From positions 186,001-250,000 of the forward strand of contig NZ_CAKPYE010000002.1 of assembly GCF_934202705.1 (NCBI RefSeq): DNA of 64,000 bases, in the 5' to 3' direction. The translations under genes were made by a program, and so were the position numbers. Positions 1-8,938 of the stretch are shown in pieces. The stretch is from an uncultured Limosilactobacillus sp. Lineage in GTDB: Bacteria; Bacillota; Bacilli; Lactobacillales; Lactobacillaceae. Position 1 is the stretch's first letter. The number at the start of each line of letters is the position of its first letter. The notes under the pieces are model-generated. The model did not search any database, had not been told where the DNA came from, and saw nothing but the letters and a program-made list of their open reading frames with translations.

Positions 1-496
1 TTTCAATTCCCTTTGGCGAACCGGTTGTACCAGACGTAAAAAGGATATAAAAAGTATCATTGCCTGATACTGGATGATCCAGTTGATAATTAACTGGGTT
101 TTCCATGATTTGCCTTAATTCAGTTAAGTTTAAAATTTGACCGTCGTAGTTAAGTTCTTGGTCCGGAAAATCATCAACAGCGACGACCAGTTGAGGTTGG
201 GCAGTTGCGATGATTGATTGCATCCTTGGCAGAGCTGATCCGGTTTCGACTGGAATATAGGCATGACCAGACTTGAGTCCGCCTAAAAAGCCGGCTACCA
301 TTTCAAATTGGTGATCACCATAGAACATGATTGGACTGCCAGCGGGAATATTACTACGATCGAGCCAATCAGCAAATGCATTCGAAGCATTAACTAAGTC
401 TTGATAAGTATGGGTAGTACCCATTTCATCGAAATAAACCTTCTCAAGGTGCTGCTTGGCAACTTGATCAATTTCTGGAACAATATTTAAAACCAA
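1..496 (-). CDS. dltA: D-alanine--poly(phosphoribitol) ligase DltA (N-terminal part, runs off the window)
   Basis: Reverse-strand reading frame entering from the left edge. It encodes the N-terminal ~165 residues of an adenylate-forming enzyme: DHQFEMVAGFLGG and SGHAYIPVE segments, then the nucleotide-binding core motif FTSGTTGSPKG close to the edge. DltA activates D-alanine with ATP and loads it on carrier protein DltC for D-alanylation of teichoic acids. The start is uncertain. A TTG at 496 has a GGAGG 8 nt upstream. An in-frame ATG at 511 overlaps the dltX stop (TAATG) but has no own Shine-Dalgarno. I prefer TTG 496. The directly preceding dltX confirms the operon. Confidence 0.93.
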   Translation of the reverse strand, partial: MVLNIVPEIDQVAKQHLEKVYFDEMGTTHTYQDLVNASNAFADWLDRSNIPAGSPIMFYGDHQFEMVAGFLGGLKSGHAYIPVETGSALPRMQSIIATAQPQLVVAVDDFPDQELNYDGQILNLTELRQIMENPVNYQLDHPVSGNDTFYILFTSGTTGSPKGIE

Positions 497-510
497 AGCT
501 TTTTCCTCCA

Positions 511-651
511 TTAAAATTCGTTATAGATGAATGGGGCTTGTCCAGCGCCAAAGTAACCATAAAGGTAGACCAGCGCAACCAGAACAACGAAATAAAAAAG
601 CGTCTTTAAGATAAACGTATACGTAGGATGATCTTTGAGCGCTTTAATCAT
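511..651 (-). CDS. dltX: DltX, small membrane protein of the dlt operon
   Basis: A 46-residue protein with one hydrophobic helix (about residues 14-36) and the typical DltX C-terminus ending in FIYNEF. DltX is the first gene of many dlt operons and takes part in teichoic acid D-alanylation at the membrane. The ATG is preceded by AAAGGATGG at a good distance. The stop codon TAA overlaps a possible ATG of dltA, so the two are translationally close. Too short for many gene finders but clearly real by its C-terminal motif and position. Confidence 0.93.
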   Translation of the reverse strand: MIKALKDHPTYTFILKTLFYFVVLVALVYLYGYFGAGQAPFIYNEF

Positions 652-859
652 TAAATTACCATCCTTTCTGGGTAGTGAAAACATCATCTATCGATAATCG
701 GTATGATTATTATAATAATCGATCAAAGATTAAAGAATAAATTGTAAATTGAATTTACTTAATTTTTAAAATATCAAACGAAATTATACAACATCAAGTA
801 AGGTAGTGTAAACGAATTGATATTAATAAGGTAAGTTATGGTAGAGAATCGAGTGAACT

Positions 860-887
860 TTGATATCAAAAAGGCCTTTGTTATAAT
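860..887 (+). promoter_or_regulatory. Promoter of sbcDC
   Basis: TTGATA at 860-865 and TATAAT at 882-887 with a 16 nt spacer, 37 nt in front of the sbcD start codon. It lies in the 272-bp gap between the divergent dlt and sbc operons. Confidence 0.7.
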
Positions 888-923
888 TAACGGTAAAAGC
901 AAACGAATGTTTGGAGGTAGACA

Positions 924-2045
924 ATGCGCTTTTTACATACCGGAGATTGGCATATTGGTAAAAATTTAGCTGGTTATAGTCTCTTAACTGATCAGCACGC
1001 CACTTTTCAAAAAATTGTTGAGATTGCCAAACAAGAACAAGTCGATGCAGTAGTCATAGCTGGTGATCTTTATGATCGAACCATTCCAAGCGAAGCGGCC
1101 ACACGAGAGTTGATGAATGAGTTAGTTACCTTGAATATTAAAGCGAGTGAGCCATTATTAGCAATCAGCGGTAATCATGATTCCGCAACGCGATTAGGGG
1201 TTGGCAGTCAATGGTTTGCCAGCCAAAATTTCTATTTAAATACTGACTTTCAGCAAGTTTTTCAACCTGTCAGTTTGAAAGACACCCAATTTTTCTTATT
1301 ACCGTTTTTTGGCTTGCAGGAGGTCCGCAATTACTTTGGTGATGATCGAATTCGGGACGTTAATTCAGCAATGAAGCGAATTGTTAAACGGATGAAAACA
1401 AAATTTGATCCGACCCAGAAACACGTATTAGTTGCTCACTTTTTTGCGGCCGGTAGCACACGGACAGCGGATTCAGAAACGATGATTGAGGTTGGCGGAC
1501 TAAGTGCAGTGAATACTAGTCTGCTGAGTGACTTTGATTATGTTGCGCTTGGTCACCTTCATAACAAGAATGCATTAAATGAGGAACGAATCAAATACAG
1601 TGGCTCGCCAATGAAATTTTCAGTCTCTGAGGCGCATATGGAAAAAGGCGTCTGGATTGTGGATACCAATCCGTTTTCTATAAAATGGGTAAAGATTCCG
1701 CCGATTCATGATATTCATGTTATTGAAGAGTCAATGAAGACGTTAACTAGTACAGCATTTGCTAATCAATATCCGAAAGATGACTACTATGCGATTCGTT
1801 TAACTGACAGACAAATTATTCCGGATGTTATGCATCGGCTACGCCAGTATTATCCTTACATTATTAGTTTGGGACGAAAATATGGTTTTGACAGTCCCCA
1901 ACAAAAAAAGCGGCAGTTCAATCGAAAGCTCGCTCCAGATAAGTTATTTGCAAATTTTTATCGGCAAACGGTGGGCGTCGATTTGGATACTGAACAGCAA
2001 CAAATTGTGAAAAAGTCGCTGGAGCAAGTACAAAAGGAGAATTGA
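924..2045 (+). CDS. sbcD: Exonuclease SbcCD, nuclease subunit D
   Basis: A 373-residue metallophosphoesterase of the SbcD/Mre11 family. Metal-binding motifs appear in order: DWHIG (residue 8 onwards), GDLYDR, GNHD, an AHFF segment and GHLHN. With SbcC it forms an ATP-dependent nuclease that opens DNA hairpins and trims blocked ends. The length is normal. The start has TTTGGAGG at a good distance. sbcC follows after only three nucleotides, so the two are co-transcribed from the promoter at 860-887. Confidence 0.97.
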   Translation: MRFLHTGDWHIGKNLAGYSLLTDQHATFQKIVEIAKQEQVDAVVIAGDLYDRTIPSEAATRELMNELVTLNIKASEPLLAISGNHDSATRLGVGSQWFASQNFYLNTDFQQVFQPVSLKDTQFFLLPFFGLQEVRNYFGDDRIRDVNSAMKRIVKRMKTKFDPTQKHVLVAHFFAAGSTRTADSETMIEVGGLSAVNTSLLSDFDYVALGHLHNKNALNEERIKYSGSPMKFSVSEAHMEKGVWIVDTNPFSIKWVKIPPIHDIHVIEESMKTLTSTAFANQYPKDDYYAIRLTDRQIIPDVMHRLRQYYPYIISLGRKYGFDSPQQKKRQFNRKLAPDKLFANFYRQTVGVDLDTEQQQIVKKSLEQVQKEN

Positions 2046-2048
2046 TTG

Positions 2049-5000
2049 ATGCAACCTTTAAAATTACATCTCAAATATTTTGGACCATATCAGGATCAAC
2101 TGATTGATTTTCAAAAATTGACGGGGACACCGGTCTTTCTAGTTAGCGGCAATACCGGGAGTGGGAAAACAACGATTTTTGATGCAATGTGTTACGCCTT
2201 GTTTGGGCAAACAACCGATGAGCAAGACCGGGATGCCAGTGCATTACGCTCAGACTTTGCGCCAGTAGATCAAGAAACAAGCGTTATCTTCACTTTTTGC
2301 CATCAGGGGCAGACATACGAAATCACCCGAAAACCAAAACAAGAATTGCAAGGTCGCGGAAACAAAATTGTTGAGCATGGTACCAAAGTCAGCCTGATTT
2401 ACCCTTTGGAAAGCGCAGAGCCAAAAGAAATTAATAAAATTGGACCTGCTAACCAATTCATTGAGCAACTATTAAATATGACGCGAGCACAATTTAAGCA
2501 AATTGTGCTCCTGCCCCAAGGTAAGTTCCGACAATTTTTAGAATCAAGCAGTAGCGATAAAGAAGATTTATTACGTGACCTATTCAACACCCGTTTTTAT
2601 GAGCAGTGGGCCCAATTGCTGAAAAATCAGCTTGCAGATTTGCGCGACACCTATAAGGAAACACTAGCAAAATTAACAGTCATCAAGAGTGGAGTTACAG
2701 ATGTTGATGAGAATTTAAGTACAGCTGCTTGGCTGACGGCAGTAGCAGAAAAAATTCACCAGCGACAAGCACATCTTGAAGAAATTTCCCGGGAAATAAC
2801 TACAAAACAGCAGGATGTTGAAAAAATTAATGATCGGGTTAATCGTGAACAAACGTTGCTGAATGCATTTCGGGAGCAACGGCAGGTTGAACAGAAACTT
2901 CATGATTTACAACACCAAGCGACTGATATTCAAAAAGTTCGCGAACAGGTTGATCAGTTAAACTGGTATCAGCGACATCAAGAAAAGTACTTTCATTACC
3001 AAACTCTTCAACAGGATGTAAAACACCTTCAGAATCAGCAAACTGAACTCCAGGAACAGTTGCAAGAATTTGAAAAAGCACAGGAACGTCTAAAAAGCCT
3101 TGTTCAACACTTGCAGAATGAAGAACCAAAAATTGAACAGCTTCAAGATGCGGCCAATCGTCTTAAAGGACAACTTCCACAATATTCACAAATTGCGAAA
3201 TTTAAGCAGGAAATTCATAAGCAAACCCAGCGAGTTAACGATCAGCAAACGGCAGTCGAACAGCAGCAAGAAGTTATGGACAAATCAAAGCGACGATTAC
3301 AAGAAATCACGATTGAATTGGGCAAGTCACGAGACTTGTCTCAACAGCAATTGGTAATTGCCAAGCGTGGTCATCAATTAGAAAGCGCCACAAACTTAAT
3401 GGATGATGTCCAGCTTCATGTTGATCAACAACAACGACTAGCTAATCAAATCAAGACCCTTCAAGCAACCATTAATGATGGTCAAAAGCCAATCTTACAA
3501 GCGCAAACAGAATATGAGCGTTTGAAAGATGCTCATGCACGAAGTGAAATTGCCCGTTTAGCACAAGATTTAAAACCCGGAACTCCTTGTCCGGTCTGTG
3601 GTTCAACAAGTCATCCTCACTTGGCGGCTTTGGCAGCTGAGCAAAAAGTAATCACTGATGATGTAGTTGAGAAAGCAAGGCAAAATTTGGAACAGCTGCG
3701 CCAAGAACAAACTGCACAACAGTCGCGATTGAGGGAGTGGCAAGAACAAGAACTTCAAATTAAAACAGACCAGCAATTACAATTATCGCGTTTGAATGAT
3801 GAACTAAATGTCAAGACTGATAATTTAAATGAGATTAAATTAGTCATTACGAATATGAAAAAGGAACTGGTGCTTGATGAAGATCATATAGCTAAGCGGC
3901 AACAGTTAGAGCAACAGCTAAGTAGCGAACAAGGTCAATTGCAAGATCAGCAAGCAATTGATGCAAAAAAAGCAGAACGACTGCAATCTACTCTTAAGCA
4001 GCAAGAAGTGAAATTAGCGGAGTTGAAAGCTAGCTACCAGACGACTTTACGCGGTCTACAACAAGAGTTTGATAATGAAAAAATGGCTCGTCGTCAGCTG
4101 GAAAATTGGCAGGAACAAATTACGGATTTTCAGAAACGGCAACGTGATTGTCAGGAACGTCAGCTGACAAATCAAGAGCGATTAAAAACAACTCAACAAT
4201 CTTTGAACGAACTTGAACAGTCTCTTTCCCAAAAAACGAGTCAGTTGAAAGAACAGCACCAATCCTTAAAAACAATCTTAAGCGAATATTCGCCGACACT
4301 AGATTGGTCGTTTTGGGATTGGGCAATGGAGCAAATAGATGCTTTACCAGAAATGCAGCAGCAAGTACAACGTTATCAAGCTGAACAAACACGGTTGGAA
4401 TCAGAATTACAACGGTTAAATAACCAAGTTGATCAGCAAACATTACCGAAGATTGAAAAAAGTAAGCAGCGTCTTGCACAAGCTCAGCACGAACTTGCAG
4501 AAATTCAACAGCAAAGCGGGAAAGTCATTAGCGAATTATCGGCAATCCAGAAGCTTTATCAACAGGTGCGAAAACTAAATGAGCAGCAAAGCAAACAAAT
4601 CACCCATGTTCAGAACATGCAGACGGTGAGTGATGTGATGAATGGCAACACTGCTAATAAATTAAGCTTGGAGCGTTATGTCTTGCAAAGTTATCTGGCT
4701 GAGGTATTACGAGTGGCTAATGAGCGATTGGTGAAACTGACAAATGGCCGGTATGCTTTTAAACTGAGCGATGCGGAAGCCAAGGGTAATGGTACGAAGT
4801 GGAGCGGTTTAGAAATTAATGTTTATGATGATAATGCGGGACAAGAGCGGAGTGTGCGAACGTTATCTGGCGGGGAAAGCTTTATTGCTTCGTTAGCGTT
4901 GGCCTTAGGTTTGGGCGAAGTGATTCAAGAACGGAGCGGTGGAATTCAAGTTGAGACGCTGTTTATCGATGAAGGCTTTGGTTCATTAGACCAGGAAGCG

Positions 5001-5165
5001 TTAAATCAAGCAATGAATGCTTTACAGACAATTCACGGATATAAGATGATTGGTATTATCAGTCATGTGACTGAATTGGAAAATCAGATTCCAAATCAGC
5101 TACGCGTGATCTCACGGAACGGGATTAGCCATGTTGAATATCGTCATGAGATTGGCAATCTTTAA
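2049..5165 (+). CDS. sbcC: Exonuclease SbcCD, ATPase subunit C
   Basis: A 1038-residue SMC-like ATPase. Walker A GNTGSGKT is at residues 34-41. Two long glutamine-rich coiled coils flank a zinc hook CPVC near residue 514. The ABC signature LSGGESF and Walker B LFIDEGFGSLD lie near the C-terminus. The hook dimerises the arms of the SbcCD complex. AGGAG at 2035-2039 suits the ATG at 2049; a TTG one codon upstream is the alternative. The complete domain order indicates an intact gene. Confidence 0.96.
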   Translation: MQPLKLHLKYFGPYQDQLIDFQKLTGTPVFLVSGNTGSGKTTIFDAMCYALFGQTTDEQDRDASALRSDFAPVDQETSVIFTFCHQGQTYEITRKPKQELQGRGNKIVEHGTKVSLIYPLESAEPKEINKIGPANQFIEQLLNMTRAQFKQIVLLPQGKFRQFLESSSSDKEDLLRDLFNTRFYEQWAQLLKNQLADLRDTYKETLAKLTVIKSGVTDVDENLSTAAWLTAVAEKIHQRQAHLEEISREITTKQQDVEKINDRVNREQTLLNAFREQRQVEQKLHDLQHQATDIQKVREQVDQLNWYQRHQEKYFHYQTLQQDVKHLQNQQTELQEQLQEFEKAQERLKSLVQHLQNEEPKIEQLQDAANRLKGQLPQYSQIAKFKQEIHKQTQRVNDQQTAVEQQQEVMDKSKRRLQEITIELGKSRDLSQQQLVIAKRGHQLESATNLMDDVQLHVDQQQRLANQIKTLQATINDGQKPILQAQTEYERLKDAHARSEIARLAQDLKPGTPCPVCGSTSHPHLAALAAEQKVITDDVVEKARQNLEQLRQEQTAQQSRLREWQEQELQIKTDQQLQLSRLNDELNVKTDNLNEIKLVITNMKKELVLDEDHIAKRQQLEQQLSSEQGQLQDQQAIDAKKAERLQSTLKQQEVKLAELKASYQTTLRGLQQEFDNEKMARRQLENWQEQITDFQKRQRDCQERQLTNQERLKTTQQSLNELEQSLSQKTSQLKEQHQSLKTILSEYSPTLDWSFWDWAMEQIDALPEMQQQVQRYQAEQTRLESELQRLNNQVDQQTLPKIEKSKQRLAQAQHELAEIQQQSGKVISELSAIQKLYQQVRKLNEQQSKQITHVQNMQTVSDVMNGNTANKLSLERYVLQSYLAEVLRVANERLVKLTNGRYAFKLSDAEAKGNGTKWSGLEINVYDDNAGQERSVRTLSGGESFIASLALALGLGEVIQERSGGIQVETLFIDEGFGSLDQEALNQAMNALQTIHGYKMIGIISHVTELENQIPNQLRVISRNGISHVEYRHEIGNL

Positions 5166-5173
5166 ATTAGGGA

Positions 5174-5202
5174 TTGCTAATTTGATTTTAATGTAATATG
5201 AT
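5174..5202 (+). promoter_or_regulatory. Promoter of the serS T-box unit
   Basis: TTGCTA (5174-5179), 17 nt spacer, TATGAT (5197-5202). It lies just after sbcC and just before the T-box leader. Confidence 0.6.
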
Positions 5203-5208
5203 TACCCT

Positions 5209-5431
5209 AATTAATAAACACGGGTGCATTTCAAGTAGACCGATAGAGAGACAGCGGTTGGTGGAAGCTGTTGGTTGAAACTCCGGTGCACAAAATGTGG
5301 GCGGGTAATGCCGCACGGTTAATGGCCGTTATCCATTTCGAGGGTGACAGTTAATTGTCAAACTTGGGTGGTACCGCGGAACTAGAGCCATTTCGTCCCA
5401 AAATTTTTGAGGATGAAATGGCTCTTTTTTG
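5209..5431 (+). promoter_or_regulatory. T-box riboswitch, tRNA-Ser, in front of serS
   Basis: The leader holds the T-box core GGGTGGTACCGCGG (about 5367-5380) and ends in a GAGCCATTTCGTCC...GGATGAAATGGCTC hairpin followed by a T run (terminator ending near 5431). Stem I closes by pairing around GTGCA/TGCAC. The internal loop on its 3' side contains TCC (5282-5284), a serine codon followed by a purine. Uncharged tRNA-Ser should favour the antiterminator and raise serS expression. Confidence 0.92.
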
Positions 5432-5446
5432 ATTGGAGGAACCGTT

Positions 5447-6754
5447 ATGTTAGATATTAAAAAAATTCGTCGACAACCAGATTGGTTTAAGGAAAAGCTG
5501 GCCACTCGCGGGATTAAGGCTGAAGAAATTGATGAAGTCCTCAAATTGGATCAAAAGCGCCGGGACCTTTTGCAAAAGGTTGAAGCCCTTAAGGCACAAC
5601 GCAATGAAGCATCCAAGAAGATTGGCGAAGCCAAGCGCAATGGTGAATCGGCTGATGAAGCAATAAAGCAAACTCGGGAATTGGGAGATCAAATTAAGGA
5701 ACTGGATGAAAAAGTTGAGGCCAATGATGAAGTATTCAACGATAAGATGTCGCGCTTACCAAACGTTCCTCATGATGATGTTCCAGTTAGTTTAACTGAA
5801 GAAGGTGCTGTTGAATTACGCAAGGTCGGTCAGATTCGTGAATTTGACTTTGAGCCAAAGCATCACTGGGATGTTGGTGAAAACTTAGGTATTTTAGACT
5901 TTGATCGAGCACGTAAAGTATCGGGTGCACGGTTTGTTTACTATCTAGGTTTGGGAGCACAACTAGAACGGGCCGTTTATAACTTTATGTTGGATGAGCA
6001 CATGAAAGATGGCTATACTGAAATCTTGCCGCCATATATTGTGAATGCTAAGTCAATGTACGGTACTGGCCAATTCCCAAAGTTTAAGGAAGGGGTTTAC
6101 CAAGTTAACGGTGAGGACATGACGTTGATTCCAACGGCTGAAGTCCCGTTGACTAACTACTACCGCGGTGATGTGATTCCTGAACAAGAGTTACCGGTTT
6201 ATGTGACAGCATTGACGCCGTGTTTCCGTTCTGAAGCAGGTGCTGCTGGTCGTGATACGCGGGGCCTGATTCGGATGCACCAATTTAATAAGGTAGAAAT
6301 GGTTAAGTACACTAAGCCAGAGGACTCTTGGGATGAATTAGAGAAGATGACGGCGAATGCAGAAAATATCTTGAAGAAGATTGGATTGCCATATCATGTA
6401 ATTACATTAACGACAAGTGATATGAGCTTTACGGCTTCGATGACTCATGATCTAGAGCTTTGGATGCCGGCTCAAAACAAGTATCGTGAGGTATCCAGTT
6501 GTTCGAACTGTTTAGACTTCCAAGCACGGCGAATGCATACCCAATACCGTGATGCGGATGGCAAATTACACTATGTTCATACTTTGAATGGATCGGGATT
6601 AGCTGTTGGTCGGACAGTGGCTGCAATCCTTGAAAATTACCAAAATGCAGATGGTTCAGTCACAATTCCAGAAGTGTTGGTCCCATACATGCATGGCATA
6701 ACAAAGATTACTAAAGAAAATGCTGTGCCATTTCGGAACAAAATTAATAAGTAA
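5447..6754 (+). CDS. serS: Serine--tRNA ligase
   Basis: A 435-residue class II synthetase. An N-terminal antiparallel coiled-coil arm (about residues 30-100) binds the long variable arm of tRNA-Ser. Motif 2 contains FRSEAGAAGRDTRG and motif 3 contains LNGSGLAVGR. The ATG at 5447 follows GGAGG at a normal distance; an upstream in-frame extension overlaps the Shine-Dalgarno and is unlikely. Expression is controlled by the T-box leader directly upstream. A terminator at 6821 closes the unit. Confidence 0.97.
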   Translation: MLDIKKIRRQPDWFKEKLATRGIKAEEIDEVLKLDQKRRDLLQKVEALKAQRNEASKKIGEAKRNGESADEAIKQTRELGDQIKELDEKVEANDEVFNDKMSRLPNVPHDDVPVSLTEEGAVELRKVGQIREFDFEPKHHWDVGENLGILDFDRARKVSGARFVYYLGLGAQLERAVYNFMLDEHMKDGYTEILPPYIVNAKSMYGTGQFPKFKEGVYQVNGEDMTLIPTAEVPLTNYYRGDVIPEQELPVYVTALTPCFRSEAGAAGRDTRGLIRMHQFNKVEMVKYTKPEDSWDELEKMTANAENILKKIGLPYHVITLTTSDMSFTASMTHDLELWMPAQNKYREVSSCSNCLDFQARRMHTQYRDADGKLHYVHTLNGSGLAVGRTVAAILENYQNADGSVTIPEVLVPYMHGITKITKENAVPFRNKINK

Positions 6755-6820
6755 AGACCGTTTAGATTGATCAGTATGATACACTGAGAATAATCATCGG
6801 TCGGAAAATGAATAGAAAAT

Positions 6821-6850
6821 TGGCGCCGATGTGGCGCCATTTTTATTTTT
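6821..6850 (+). terminator. Intrinsic terminator after serS
   Basis: Perfect stem TGGCGCC/GGCGCCA with loop GATGT, followed by TTTTTATTTTT. Confidence 0.9.
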
Positions 6851-6866
6851 AAGGAGTAACTGAGCA

Positions 6867-8018
6867 ATGCAAGTCAAGAGATTGCAATTAAAATGGGTTG
6901 TGGCAGCGAGCCTGTTTAATAATACTGGCGCAGCTTTGCTGTGGCCACTAACCACGGTCTACATGCATGAGTACTTGGGTGAATCAATGACAATTGCAGG
7001 AGTTGTGATGTTTGTAATGTCGCTCTGTATGATGTTGGGGAACTATTTGGGAGGACGGCTATATGACCGCTGGAATCCATATTTAGCGGCAGTTCTTCCA
7101 GTGATTTGTGCTACCGTATCCGCGTGCATGCTAATTTTTCTGCATAATTGGCCCTTTTTTGCAGTCTGGTTGTGCTTAATTAGTTTTGCAGATGGCTCAA
7201 GCATTACTGTGATTAATTCTTATGGTACCAAAATTGAAGGGAAATCCACCCGCTATGTCTTTAACATGCTTTATATGGCAATGAATATTGGAGTGGTTAT
7301 TGGGACGTTGCTCGTTGGTGTATTGTTGCCGATTAGCCCAGTGCTCGTCTTTGTTACCACGGCAGTGTTTTATGCGATTTTTCTTTTAATTACAATCAGG
7401 TTTTTTAACGTTCCTTTGCAAATGTCCGTTCACCATCGACAGTTAGTTCCTAATAAGCACCATGACCAATTTGGCGTTCACGTAGTTTACGCGATCTGTA
7501 CTTGTTTGATGACGGTTTACCTTAGTTATGTTCTCTGGGAAACGGTCATGTCAGTACGGATTACGAATATGCACATTCCATTTTTTGCCTATAGTTTGCT
7601 TTGGACGATTAATGGCGGGGTCATTATTATTGGTCAGCCGATTGTCAATCAACTGGCTAGATATATTAAAGTGCGGACGCAAATTATTTGGGGAATTGCA
7701 ATTTTTGCTAGTTCATTTATTTTACTCATTTTTGCACGCAGTTTTATGATGTTTGTCGTTGATTTTTTAATCTTAACGATTGGTGAAATGACGGGTATTC
7801 CTGCTGTTCCAGCATACATTGACCAACTTACTGACCCGAGTGAGACGGGATACTATCAAGGACTACCAAATATTGCAATGTCCATTGGTCGGGCAATTGG
7901 TCCCTTATATGGCGGGCTAATTATTGATCATTTTAACTATGAGGTCCTGTTTATTACGGTTAGCTTGATGATGTTGATAACATTAGCGAACGTTGTTTTT
8001 TTGACACGATCAAAATAA
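6867..8018 (+). CDS. MFS family transporter
   Basis: A 383-residue polytopic protein with about 12 hydrophobic helices. The MFS loop 2-3 signature appears as GNYLGGRLYDRW near residues 61-72. Sequence and length fit the drug:proton antiporter branch, but the substrate cannot be told. A potential AAGGAG overlaps the end of the serS terminator. The gene lies alone between the serS terminator and tRNA-Glu. A sugar or multidrug exporter are both possible. Confidence 0.85.
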   Translation: MQVKRLQLKWVVAASLFNNTGAALLWPLTTVYMHEYLGESMTIAGVVMFVMSLCMMLGNYLGGRLYDRWNPYLAAVLPVICATVSACMLIFLHNWPFFAVWLCLISFADGSSITVINSYGTKIEGKSTRYVFNMLYMAMNIGVVIGTLLVGVLLPISPVLVFVTTAVFYAIFLLITIRFFNVPLQMSVHHRQLVPNKHHDQFGVHVVYAICTCLMTVYLSYVLWETVMSVRITNMHIPFFAYSLLWTINGGVIIIGQPIVNQLARYIKVRTQIIWGIAIFASSFILLIFARSFMMFVVDFLILTIGEMTGIPAVPAYIDQLTDPSETGYYQGLPNIAMSIGRAIGPLYGGLIIDHFNYEVLFITVSLMMLITLANVVFLTRSK

Positions 8019-8043
8019 AGTCAAAAAAATTTACCGAAAAGGG

Positions 8044-8071
8044 TTGTATTTTTTTGAGCCTATGATATTAT
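8044..8071 (+). promoter_or_regulatory. Promoter of tRNA-Glu
   Basis: TTGTAT (8044-8049), 16 nt spacer, TATTAT (8066-8071), about 20 nt ahead of the mature tRNA 5' end. Confidence 0.55.
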
Positions 8072-8091
8072 TATAGACGTCAAGAGGAATT

Positions 8092-8164
8092 GACCCGTTG
8101 GTCAAGTTGGTTAAGACACCAGCCTTTCACGCTGGTAACGTGAGTTCAAATCTCGCACGGGTCA
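8092..8164 (+). tRNA. tRNA-Glu (anticodon TTC)
   Basis: Cloverleaf read directly: acceptor GACCCGT/ACGGGTC, anticodon stem CCAGC/GCTGG with loop CTTTCAC (anticodon TTC at 8126-8128), T arm GTGAG-TTCAAAT-CTCGC, and discriminator A at 8164. CCA is not encoded. It stands alone with its own promoter and terminator. It decodes the amino acid that the neighbouring gad genes consume. Confidence 0.96.
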
Positions 8165-8170
8165 TTAGTA

Positions 8171-8204
8171 AAGGCTACTTGTTATTGCAAGTAGCCTTTT
8201 TTTA
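8171..8204 (+). terminator. Intrinsic terminator after tRNA-Glu
   Basis: AAGGCTACTTG and CAAGTAGCCTT arms around a TTATTG loop, followed by a T tract. Confidence 0.9.
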
Positions 8205-8252
8205 TGAATTCACTACTTTCCGTTAGTCTTTAGAAGTGCAGAGGAGCCAAAA

Positions 8253-8780
8253 ATGAAATCGACAAAAAATTTGTTAGGCCGCAGTGCCTTCGATCTCAGC
8301 GAATCAAAATATTTTGAGTCTGTTTCAGTGAAAGATATTGCCTCACACGCTCAAGTGGAGCGTCAGACTTTTTATTATTACTTTTCAGATAAATATCAAT
8401 GTTTAACATTCTACCTTCAGCAGTGGGGAACCTTATTAGCAGAACGCGATGGTTCCACTAATCTCCAACAACATCTTTTAAACTTATTAGACGTTGTTCG
8501 CAAACACAAGGAAGCAATTATTCACATTACTTATGGTGACCAAGGTTACTCCTTATTGAGTGCTTTTTTAGATACAGCATTAAATCAATTTATTTTACAA
8601 AGCGAAAATAAAGCCGTGTCCGAACAGCTTGATAAGGGTGCTCAATTCTTTGCTTATGGTATTCGCGGCATTATCATCGAATGGATTAAAAAGGGGATGG
8701 ATGATGATCCATCTACTTTATTATCTAAGACTTTACCATCATCAACTGAAAGCGTAGACCGGCTATTTTCTGAAATATAA
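8253..8780 (+). CDS. TetR/AcrR family transcriptional regulator
   Basis: A 175-residue protein with an N-terminal helix-turn-helix. The VSVKDIASHAQVERQTFYYYF stretch, in which the FYYYF recognition segment is the TetR hallmark, lies near residues 26-46. The C-terminal ligand/dimer domain includes GIRGIIIEWIKKGMDDDP, seen in DhaS-type regulators of Gram-positive bacteria. GAGGAG precedes the ATG. It sits directly upstream of gadC1-gadB1 on the same strand, so it may regulate them. That link is inference. Confidence 0.88.
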   Translation: MKSTKNLLGRSAFDLSESKYFESVSVKDIASHAQVERQTFYYYFSDKYQCLTFYLQQWGTLLAERDGSTNLQQHLLNLLDVVRKHKEAIIHITYGDQGYSLLSAFLDTALNQFILQSENKAVSEQLDKGAQFFAYGIRGIIIEWIKKGMDDDPSTLLSKTLPSSTESVDRLFSEI

Positions 8781-8785
8781 AAATT

Positions 8786-8807
8786 ATACACTTTTTATAA
8801 AATGTAT
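8786..8807. promoter_or_regulatory. Candidate operator upstream of gadC1 (inverted repeat)
   Basis: ATACA (8786-8790) and TGTAT (8803-8807) form an inverted repeat centred between the TetR-type gene and gadC1. A TACAAT box (8832-8837) follows. Size and position suit a TetR-family operator, but the arms are short and AT-rich. Confidence 0.3.
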
Positions 8808-8938
8808 GTTTCATCTTTGAGGGAGAACGTTTACAATGGATTTGTAATCAGAACGGATCCCTGATTAATTAGTTATTCCTGCCAATCACAAATAGCGCTC
8901 ACGTGATGGTAGTCAATAAAAGTAGGAGATGGATTATT

